Shown piece after piece: positions 55,966 to 64,000 of a stretch of 64,000 bases of DNA. Made by a program: the position numbers and the translations under genes. Origin of the DNA: Anisus vortex (lineage: Eukaryota > Mollusca > Gastropoda > Planorbidae); contig OX421497.1 in NCBI GenBank assembly GCA_949126835.1, positions 21,287,409 to 21,351,408 of the forward strand, written 5' to 3'. How positions within the stretch are numbered: the stretch's first letter is position 1; every line of letters starts with the position of its first letter. Under the pieces are notes generated by a model, which ran no database searches, was not told the origin of the DNA, and saw only the letters and a program-made list of their open reading frames with translations.

Positions 55966-56078
55966 GGATTCGGCTAACAGCATTTCCTACCAAAGTCTCG
56001 GATTCGGCCAATAACTTTTGCAATCAAATACTCGGATTCGGTAATCGGTAAAAAAAAATTCTATTCGGTTAGACCCTG
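55966..56078. other. Short repeat cluster, possible DNA-element end
   Basis: Three ctcggattcgg words and a terminal attcggttagaccctg look like one end of a hAT-like element (inverse cagggtctaaccgaat). No partner end was found. Confidence 0.4.
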
Positions 56079-56215
56079 GTATTAATGCACTCATTCAAAT
56101 GTAATTTACTTCATACGGTCTACACAAGTCACACATGCTTTGTAAAGTACAACATAAAATATAAAAAAATATGGTTATGTAGCAGACGAATTGAAAGTTC
56201 TACCTATTCGGCTCA

Positions 56216-56530
56216 GTTAACCAGACAAGACTTGAACCCCACTTCTCTTCGCGAGAGAATGCGAGCCGAGATTACTCTCTTAGGGCTCGGAGAACTAATT
56301 TCGCTGTATGACACAGCTTTGATACGTCACCATAAACGGCACAAACGGTTGACCGACACTGTCCACTCTAAGATCTTTTAAGGTTGGGGAATCTAACACA
56401 GCACACGCTCGACTGTCTCTTCTGCCTCCTTGCAGTTTCGACACCGCGAATCAAGGTGGGGCCTAAACCTACTAAAGTAGCTCCCTATCGGACAATGGGC
56501 AGTTCAAAACTGGGCATTCACTCACTGTTC
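56216..56530 (-). mobile_element. LINE C-terminal fragment (zinc-knuckle end)
   Basis: Minus strand is the same sequence as 62770-63060: CPIG.., then CRNCKEAEETVE and, after lesions, a region matching LYG..SKLRHTAEFVLRALRE with SARILSR beyond. It is the cysteine-rich end that follows the RNase H-like part of I/Jockey-type LINE proteins. Multiple frame breaks. Confidence 0.65.
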
Positions 56531-56920
56531 CCTACTACTGTTTGATTAAATTTAACCAGATTCTGGGGAAAAATCAGAAAAAAAATATTGATTAAAAAAA
56601 AAAGGATTTGAATTTTTATATGGAGCCGTACTTACCATAAAGCCGCATGCAAGCGGCATTTGCTCTGCCCTGGTCTAGAGTCTAGACAATTAGAAACACT
56701 TTTGCGTTTATTGTTGTTTTCTGTTGAACTAAATCTTCTTGTTTTTAATATATAACAACGTTGGCTAATGCTAACAGATAGACAGCCTACTCATTGCGCC
56801 CAACTTTTCTTAGTTCCTTATTCGTTTTACGCCGGTGTTAATCGGAAATTAATTTCAGTTGCACCCACCCCCCCCCCCCACACACACAACTTCCTTATCA
56901 TATTTTAAAATAGATATTCT

Positions 56921-57145
56921 TGTGTTAACTGTCATATAATGTTAGTGTCATACTCTTGTGTTAACTGTCATATAATGTTAGTGTCATACTCTTGTGTTAA
57001 CTGTCATATAATGTTAGTGTCATACTCTTGTGTTTATTGTCATATAATGTTAGTGTCATACTCTTGTGTTAATTGTCATATAATGTTAATGTCATACTCT
57101 TGTGTTAACTGTCATGTAATGTTAGTGTCATACTCTTGTGTTAAT
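56921..57145. repeat. 36-bp tandem repeat, six copies
   Basis: Unit tgtcatataatgttagtgtc plus atactcttgtgttaac. 36 bp keeps a frame open with a 12-residue period (MLVSYSCVNCHI); no gene evidence. Confidence 0.95.
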
Positions 57146-58059
57146 TTTTTGTCACATTCTTCGTTAAATGTTCGTCATATGACTTCTAGTGCTTACTGGT
57201 CAATGTTGACAGCGGCCTGGGGTGATAGGCTGATAGGCATGCCTTGTCAACTTTCAGTCCCCCCCCCCCAACCCACACACACACTTTCCTTTAAATCAAC
57301 TGATAGTCCAAAATTACACCAGAATCCAATTTAGACATTATCTAATTTATTCCACTAAATGTAATTCTTTTTTGTGTGGATAATTTGGACCAGTAGTCAG
57401 TTGTTATTGTTGCCTTATTTAAAGTCACTCTAATATGCTATTAATTCAACATTTAAACGAGAAGAAAACAACCTGTCCCAGGTTGAAGCCAAACACTTTG
57501 TTATTTTAGGAACTGGCAATTCCCATTAGGGGGCATTTCTAAAGTTGGCGCATGCAATTTCATAAGTACGACGATTTAAAAATATCTTCCATTGTAAATG
57601 TTTTCAATTATAATTTCCTTTTTTCATTAGGCCTATTTATTACGGATAAGTGTTGTTGTTAACAATGATGCAGGGATTGTTAGTGCTAAAGACCACAAGG
57701 AAAAAACAACAACCATTAACTAGTGTTGGCTGTTGAGTTGTTGTATGATTCAGTGTATCTACTTGAAATGAGAAGGGAGCGCTGCTCCTCTTTTAGTACA
57801 CCCACTTCAACTATATAGATCAGTGACGTGATGTCGTTTGTTGTTCTTGTTAATTTTTTTTTTGTTTTCTTGTCAAGTTTCTTTCTGACTTGGACTTGGA
57901 TAAATTAAAATCAATTTGAGGAGCGCTGATGTGGCTAGTTGATTCAATGCACATTTTACACTTATTCACTGGAATTATGTTTATGTGTTGTGGCAGTCTT
58001 TTTTTATTGAGCCGTTAATATTGAGATAAAATAAACTTTTACTAAACATTCTAAAGTAC
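57146..58059. other. Intergenic DNA
   Basis: AT-rich with a poly-C tract near 57259. No supported gene. Confidence 0.35.
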
Positions 58060-58440
58060 AGACGGATTAGGTTTATATTGGGTATGTAAGTATGTAAAAT
58101 ATTATACTAAACATTCTAAAGTGCTGGCGGACTATGTTTATATTGGTTATGTAAAATATTATACTAAACATTCTAAAGTGCTGGCGGACTATGTTTATAT
58201 TGGGTATGTAAAATATTATACTAAACATTCTAAAGTGCTGGCGGACTATGTTTATATTGGGTATGTAAAATATTATACTAAACATTCTAAAGTGCTGGCG
58301 GACTATGTTTATATTGGGTATGTAAAATATTATACTAAACATTCTAAAGTACTGGCGGACTATGAGAATGTTGGGTATGTAAAATATTATACTAAACATT
58401 CTAAAGTAGCCTACTGGCGGACTATGAGTATGTTGGGTAC
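58060..58440. repeat. 57-bp tandem repeat, array 1
   Basis: About six copies of ggcggactatgtttatattg, ggtatgtaaaatattatact and aaacattctaaagtgct. The 57-bp unit encodes a 19-residue period on both strands (plus LADYVYIGYVKYYTKHSKV), open throughout. The last copies carry gactatgagaatgttgg. Confidence 0.95.
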
Positions 58441-58559
58441 AGAGCCTTTACAAGCTTATGTAGTGCCCCAGGGCAAAAGTTTCAGCGCCGCCCTATGGCA
58501 TTTTGTAACTGCTTGTTTATTGCTATATTTGATATATATTATATTATTTACGTGAAGGC
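58441..58559. other. Insert separating two arrays
   Basis: gcccc-containing, GC-richer sequence (agtgccccagggcaaaag, cagcgccgccctatgg) unlike the repeat on either side; probably an old insertion. No clean terminal repeats seen. Confidence 0.5.
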
Positions 58560-58800
58560 ACTGGTTGGGTATGTAAAATATTATACTAAATATTCTAAAG
58601 TACAGGCGGACTATGTGTAGGCCTATGTTGGGTATGTAAAATATTATACTAAATATTCTAAAGTACAGGCGGACTATGTGTAGGCCTATGTTGGGTATGT
58701 AAAATATTATACTAAATATTCTAAAGTACAGGCGGACTATGTGTAGGCCTATGTTGGGTATGTAAAATGTAAACATTGTAAAGTAGAAGCAGATTATGTG
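58560..58800. repeat. Variant array 2 related to 57-bp unit
   Basis: Four copies with caggcggactatgtgtaggc inserted relative to array 1 (TAGGCCTA word in each unit), unit about 61 bp. Traces continue to about 58860. Confidence 0.93.
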
Positions 58801-58860
58801 CACGTATGTTATTCGAAACATTGTAAAGTATAGACCGTCTATGTGTATAATATTATTTTA

Positions 58861-59647
58861 AACATTCTAACGTATAGTTTTAAATTTTCTTTCCTAAATA
58901 AGTCACGAACATTTAGAAATACTTTTTTTTTAACTCCTTGATCAGATTAGATGAACATAAGACAATGATGTGGAAAAAAAACACGTTCTTTTTTTAATTT
59001 TAAAAAATTGAAAAAAAAAAAGATTTATATAAAGTTTTTTTTTTTGTTGTTTTTTTGTTTATCCAAATGATAGTACCGGGTATTAAATTAATGTGCAAGT
59101 TATTTGACCGAGTCAGATGCACATGATTGGCTAATCGCCATAGATTGGTACACAGGATAGTGTGCGGAGACATTGGTGCACAAAGTACTTGATAATGGGC
59201 AAGTGAAATGCTGTCACTAAAGTGAACTTTGAACTATTCGACGCTGTTTCCTTGTTTTGTTTGTTTGTTGCGTGCGTGCATAGTGTCTACTTAGGATAAA
59301 TTCTGACCACTTGTGTGACACGAGTATGACCTAGTTAGACGGACCTTGGGAATCGGGGGAGGAGATGGGGTTAGGAATAAAATATGTCTCATGCGCGCGT
59401 ATAATACACACATAAAATACACATAATGTTGAGTAGAGCTAATTCAATCACTGTTTATACAGACAAAGCATTTGAAGTTCTTTGTTCTATCTGCAAGGAC
59501 AAAGTCATGTATTTCCTCTATAGGCCTACTCATCTTTACCTCTTAATGGCATTCGGGCATGGAACTAAAGTAGCCTAGACAAACTGGAACCAAAAACACA
59601 CACTTATAAACTAAAAATAGCGCCTGCAACCCATTATCAATATATAT
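58861..59647. other. Intergenic DNA
   Basis: T/A runs, a gcgtgcgtgc spot near 59270 and a short LINE-like scrap aatggcattcgggcatggaac near 59545. No gene called. Confidence 0.35.
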
Positions 59648-60939
59648 GTTACGGCCAAAGCCCGAAGTGCGGCCAGATCGCGATCTGGCCGGCCAGATCG
59701 CGCTTTGGCCGACGCGCTTGGCCAATGTCCGATGTGCTTGAAATTGCTAGTGTTTACGCTACTTTGGCCGGCCACTTCGCGATGTGGCTGGCAATCCCCG
59801 GCCAATGTCCGATGTGCTGATACACGAATGTTCGGTAGGCGGCACAGGTGTGATGGCGGCTTGCATAGGGTAGCAAGGACAGTGATACATACGCTGTGGC
59901 GATAATTTTCTGTTCATCTTCTGCTTTTCAGAGAAAGTCCTGCCGAAGTGGTCATAATTATCAAGGAAATTAATTATCACACAATTTAGTAAACTATCTA
60001 CCTGGATAAAAACACCATTTGCGTCATAAATTGACTGTTGGTGTCTGTGATTAGAAGATTGACTTTTGATAATCCACAAAGGTGGTCAGGTCAGGCAGGA
60101 GCGACCGTATTTTTATCTAGCCATTGTCCGCGCGGTCTAAGTATAGTTTCATGTGTTGTATAAACATGGGTGGGGCCGCCAGTCGCAATGACAAAGAGCT
60201 TGTTTAATTTTACGATAATAGATAGAGAGGGAGTGTCAATACTGTACAGGACAGGGCCACCATTGATCTCGTTACCCACACCGACGACCGCGAAAACTCC
60301 CTCCCAGCCCCACCCCATTGACGGACCCTCGAAGCCACAAGCGACCGGAATGTTTGGACAAAGGGATCGGAGACAGACATGTGACTTTAAAGTCCACCCA
60401 CTCTTTTCTCATTGGTCCATGTTATATTATGTGGGTAGATCTTCCTTGTTTTAAAAACGCCCCAAACACGACTGTACGCACTTATTTCCTTTTGGATTTT
60501 AGTATTGTAAGACAACTGATGATAGAGATTGAAAATTTACTATAATAAACTAATTAGACTGATTTTTTAATTTATTTTAATTAAAGATTGATAATTTACT
60601 ATAATAAACTAATTTGACTGATTTTTTTAATTTATTTTAATTAAAGATTGATAATTTACTATATAATAAACTATTTTGACTGATTATATAATTTAGTATA
60701 ATTAATAATCAATATAGGCCTAATGTGATAATTACGGTATATAAACACTCGAAATCTCCTCAAGACCTTCTTAATCGGGCTTTGGCCGATCGCCCCTGGC
60801 CATTTCGCGATCTGGCCGGCCAAGGTCCGAAATCAAGAACAGATCGGGCTTTGGCCGGTCAAATGTGAGGTGATCTTGGCCACTTCGCGATCTGGCCGTC
60901 CAGATCGCAATCTGGCCGACTTCGGGCTTTGGCCGTAAC
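59648..60939. mobile_element. 1.3-kb TIR element with GC palindromes
   Basis: Inverted ends GTTACGGCCAAAGCCCGAAG and ...CTTCGGGCTTTGGCCGTAAC, flanked by atat on both sides (59644-59647 and 60940-60943; possibly a 4-bp duplication or part of the inverted repeat). Each subterminal block repeats gccagatcgcgatctggc-type palindromes, for example a perfect one at 59671-59690. The interior holds minus-strand frames (60091-60318, 59759-60079) with protein-like composition and a 60-bp AT repeat. Superfamily unknown. Confidence 0.85.
60528..60715. repeat. About 60-bp AT-rich tandem repeat, three copies
   Basis: gataatttactataataaac, taatttgactgattttttta and atttattttaattaaagatt repeated three times, inside the TIR element 59648-60939. 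Confidence 0.93.
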
Positions 60940-61130
60940 ATATACATAGATACAAGCTAAATTGTCCTGCAATGCCCGGGGGGGGGGGGCAGGCCTGTAT
61001 AAGCTACAGATAAAAAAAATTATAAACTACAAAGAACAAAAATCTATAAATCTAATAATTTAAATTTAAATTTTTTTTTTACTGGAGACTTTTAGGAAAG
61101 TAATTTAAAATAAATATTGTTATCGGGTAA

Positions 61131-61495
61131 ATCAGCTCAAGGAATAACAAACCCGGCCTTTCCTCATCTCAAGGAATAACAAACCCGGCCTTTCCTCAGC
61201 TCAAGGAATAACAAACCCGGCCTATCCTCAGCTCAAGGAATAACAAACCCGGCCTTTCCTCAGCGTAAGGAATAACAAACCCGGCCTTTCCTCGGCTCAA
61301 GGAATAACAAACCCGGCCTTTCCTCAGCTTAAGGAATAACAAACCCGCCCTGCCCTCAGCTCAAGGAATAACAAACCCGGCCTTTCCTCAGCTCAATGAA
61401 TAACAAACCCGGCCTTTCCTCAGCTTAAGGAATAACAAACCCGGCCTTTCTTCAGCTCAATGGATATCAAACCCGGCCTGTCCCTTAGGTCCAGG
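61131..61495. repeat. 32-bp tandem repeat, about 11 copies
   Basis: Unit agctcaaggaataacaaacc plus cggcctttcctc, with minor variants; degenerate ggtccaggga(c/a)a units follow to about 61560. Confidence 0.97.
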
Positions 61496-61560
61496 GACAC
61501 ACTCCTTCCTACCCTCAGGTCCAGGGACAAATAAACCGTCCTGCTATTAGGTCCAGGGAA

Positions 61561-62264
61561 ATGTCTGTTTTACCTTTATGTACAGTGGCTAAAAAATCCA
61601 CCATTACCGCACGAAAGATTTCGGCAAAATAGTCACAAGTGTCTGTCGCTGGACCATCACCCTACACACCCCAATCACTAACACTACCACTGTGGTAATG
61701 GTAACATGCAGATTTCATTTCATGACAACGTAAAGCTTAGTTCGTAAAGTTTATTTTTAAAGTTAACCCTCTCTTTCTCACAGCCTAAGACTTTCCCAGC
61801 GCAATGTAAATGTGCCAAAAAATTAGTGACAAATTAATTACGTAGCACAATTATAATTACGTAGCTGTTGGCAATGCTGCCATTACATTTCATTAGTATA
61901 AACAAGGGTTTTACAGAAGTGTGTTCATATATCGAACAATTGATCAAAGAGACTATATTGTTAGGCCTATTATTATTGTCATTTATGGGGTTTTTGTAAG
62001 AATACCAACAACAAATAACACATATAAAACGATATTAATTTAGTATGTATTTTTTTTAAACGCGACAGTCAGGACAAAAACGTTCTAATTTAGTTACACA
62101 TTTTTAGGAGTGCTACATTATATAATTGAAATAGCTGTTGAGTACCTTCATCCCGGTTGGTCATTGAGTATAGGCCTACACGGCTTTCACGTTCCTCTAT
62201 GGCTAGGTCTTCGCCTATCCCTCCTAATTCTCACCCTTTCCCTGCCAGTTCTTTAAAAGAAAGT
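61561..62264. other. Intergenic DNA
   Basis: No supported gene or repeat with clear ends. Confidence 0.3.
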
Positions 62265-62535
62265 AAGTACCATTCGGACCAAACTGATCATAGGGCTGGT
62301 GAAGCAGCGTTCATCAGTTTCTGTGGCCGCTGCATACTAGGGGATGTGTGGCCAGCACGATGCCCAGCCACCTTTACTTTACCCCAACTAATGTCAGGTA
62401 CCCATAAGAGCTGGGTAGACTCAAGGACACCCTCAAATCCTGGTAAAAAAAATTATCCTTCACCAGGATTCGAACCCAGAACCTTCGTATCGCCAATTGA
62501 ACGCACTTCCGCTCGGCTACCGTGTCCCGTTCCAG
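62265..62535 (-). mobile_element. tRNA-derived SINE family B, most complete copy
   Basis: Minus strand starts with a tRNA-Ser/Leu-like head: gtagccgagcggaagtgcg (A box) and gggttcgaatcctggtg (canonical B box). The body contains gagtctacccagctcttatg, cccctagtatgcagcggcc and gaaactgatgaacgctgc. RNA polymerase III transcription is expected for the family. The tRNA-like part is a SINE head, not a tRNA gene. Confidence 0.85.
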
Positions 62536-62769
62536 CCAGTTCTTTACTTACCCCATAATAGTTTCTCTAGTTCCCCCTGCTAGTTCTTGCCCTTTTAATG
62601 CTAGTGCTTCCCCATCGCCTGCCAATTGTTCTTTCAATTGTTAAGTCTTCCCGTACCCTTCCTAGTTCTAACACTTCCCTGCTGTCATTGACGGCCCTAA
62701 AAAATTAAAAGTGTTGCACATTGTACACAGTTTGATACTGATTGTAAACCTGGTGATTTACCAGACTTG

Positions 62770-63060
62770 AGAGTCCCCACTTCTTTTCGATAGAATGCGA
62801 GTCGAGATTACTCTCTTAGGGCTCGAAGAACAAATTCCGCTGTATGACGCAGCTTTGATACGTTACCATAAAGGTCCGGCACAAACGGTTGGCCGTCCCT
62901 GCCCACCCTAAGATCCTTCAAGGCAGGGCAATATAACAGCACGTGCTCGACCGTCTCTTCTGCTTCCTTGCAGTTTCAACACCGCGAATTAAGGTAGGGC
63001 CTTAACCTAATTAAGTTTGACCCTATCGGACAATGCCGAGTTCGAAACTGGGATGTCGTG
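62770..63060 (-). mobile_element. LINE C-terminal fragment (zinc-knuckle end)
   Basis: Minus strand reads SQFRTRHCPIGSNLIRLRPY, then NCKEAEETVEHVLLYCPALK, then PDLYGNVSKLRHTAEFVLRA and LRE before a stop. The H...C..C..AEETVEH.L..CP spacing is the cysteine-histidine end after the RNase H-like part of I/Jockey-type LINE proteins. A stop lies inside the first knuckle. Second copy of 56216-56530. Confidence 0.75.
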
Positions 63061-63407
63061 GACCGTTCCCTTCATACCTACTGGTTGATTTTGACTGCTG
63101 CACATGTAACATTGGTCTTCATTTCTTGCCCTGTTTATTTCTCCGTCCAGAACTAAAGATATGCAACTATTGTGGTATGCCCTTTGTGAAAGCATTATTT
63201 GAACTTGTCCTAGTTTAGTTTTATGTAAAGTAGAAAGTTGAAGATGGAGAACTCACAATATTTTTATTACAGTGAAACATGTCAACTAACTAGGGCAATG
63301 GCTTGTTAGGTATTGACAAAAGCAAAAAAAAAATATACTCAAACGCAACAATCGCTTTACTACTTAAATATACAAATAATGATTTTATTTTTAATTTCAG
63401 AACTTTC

Positions 63408-63489
63408 ATGACACAGTCAACATCTAGTGCAGTCATGGGTTTTAGCTTTATATTTTCTGTTTATCTCATGGCATTCAGTTTTGTCTTAG
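63408..63489 (+). CDS. First coding exon, signal or anchor peptide
   Basis: After an acceptor (gattttatttttaatttcag, AG at 63399-63400) and a 7-base leader, ATG starts MTQSTSSAVMGFSFIFSVYL then MAFSFVL. The exon ends at a strong donor (ttag|gtaagaa, GT at 63490-63491) in phase 1. The hydrophobic core suggests a signal peptide or N-terminal anchor. The acceptor implies a non-coding first exon upstream. It joins the exon at 63917 through a Gly codon, the same phase-1 signal-exon design as the gene at 25978. Confidence 0.6.
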
Positions 63490-63916
63490 GTAAGAAACTC
63501 TCGGTATATAATTAACATAAAACATCATTTTCTCACTTAGAAATACAACACAATAATCTACTACAATACTTAGAAAGACAGCACAAAAACTCTTTTTCAT
63601 ATTCCATATTGAAGAACAGACACATATAATGGACTACCTTGAGCTACTGAACCAAAATATTGAGACTAATAATAATCTTAACTGCATTTAATTTACTATT
63701 CCTTAAATTTAAAGATAAGTATTTTCTTTAGTTGATGTAAAGGATAAAAAAAACAGTCAAAAGGGATACAAGAAATGGTCAGATTTTGAAGGCAAACTAG
63801 AAATGGACATGACATAATTTCAAGTTCAATGGCATTCTATTTCCAAGTAATCAGCATGAAAGTATGTCTGAATAAAAGTCTGATAATTGTCACTGCCATG
63901 TTTTTTTCGTTCACAG

Positions 63917-64000
63917 GTAAAACTGAGTTTGTGCCAAACTGTTTACAGGCATATCAGAAAGAAACTCTTACAGCCATTGCATCATGTATTGGAGGAAATC
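63917..64000 (+). CDS. Second coding exon, continues past window
   Basis: Acceptor tttttttcgttcacag (AG at 63915-63916), then GKTEFVPNCLQAYQKETLTA and IASCIGGN, open to the window edge. Two cysteines in 28 residues fit an extracellular, disulphide-bonded protein when joined to the signal-like exon at 63408. The frame continues without a break across the junction (phase 1). The family is not recognised from this much sequence. Confidence 0.6.

Noticed and set aside
55612..55983. 123-residue minus frame
   Set aside because: It spans most of a hAT-type MITE and its flank; no coding landmarks.
56939..57334. 131-residue plus frame rich in MLVSYSCVNCHI
   Set aside because: Translation of a 36-bp tandem repeat.
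62460..62520. Possible tRNA gene (A and B boxes on minus)
   Set aside because: It is the head of a SINE with repeated bodies at other sites, and the acceptor stem is not evident.

Overview
The window looks like animal nuclear DNA: AT-rich, split genes with GT-AG introns, no operons, and a very high load of non-LTR retrotransposons, hAT and other DNA transposons, tRNA-derived SINEs and minisatellites. The constant recurrence of the palindrome TAGGCCTA, the LINE mix and the style of the small secreted proteins suggest a mollusc, most likely a heterobranch (pulmonate-type) gastropod. That assignment is inference. There is one 200-base assembly gap (8504-8703).

Most long open frames are transposon remnants or frames through tandem repeats. 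The likely host coding sequence lies in short exons defined by frame plus splice sites: a last coding exon on + (1760-1860, ahead of a 3' UTR-like stretch); a membrane-segment exon on - (8731-8815); a three-exon secreted-protein gene on - (25978-25921, 23698-23288, 20112-19817; 254 aa, both introns phase 1); a candidate last exon on - (27176-27068); a candidate exon on - (53770-53511); and the first two coding exons of a secreted or membrane-anchored protein on + (63408-63489, 63917-64000) that runs off the window.

Layout: 1-1684, a 45-bp minisatellite split by a hAT-like element. 1.7-8.5 kb, UTR-like and intergenic sequence with three MITEs. 8.8-11.1 kb, a duplicated segment around two LINE ends and a 24-bp array. 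11.3-13.8 kb, a dead hAT transposon that took a LINE. 14.5-19 kb, an AT-flanked DNA element and a 2.3-kb, 9-bp-based minisatellite. 19.8-26 kb, the secreted-protein gene, whose introns hold a solo LTR and a LINE itself split by a second copy of the AT-flanked element. 27-31 kb, tandem repeats. 31.4-33.6 kb, a broken transposon-type gene. 35-38.6 kb, LINE and SINE copies. 38.8-41.7 kb, a nearly complete hAT transposon. 42-53 kb, TAGGCCTA-rich DNA, SINEs, a 388-bp tandem duplication and a foldback element. 53.8-61.5 kb, a GATA microsatellite, nested MITEs, several minisatellites and a 1.3-kb terminal-inverted-repeat element with GC-rich palindromes. 62-64 kb, a SINE, a LINE end and the start of the last gene.

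The clearest results are target-site duplications read directly from the sequence, several of which show the order of nested insertions, and spliced exon models that ORF length alone does not show. I found no rRNA, free-standing tRNA or CRISPR array.
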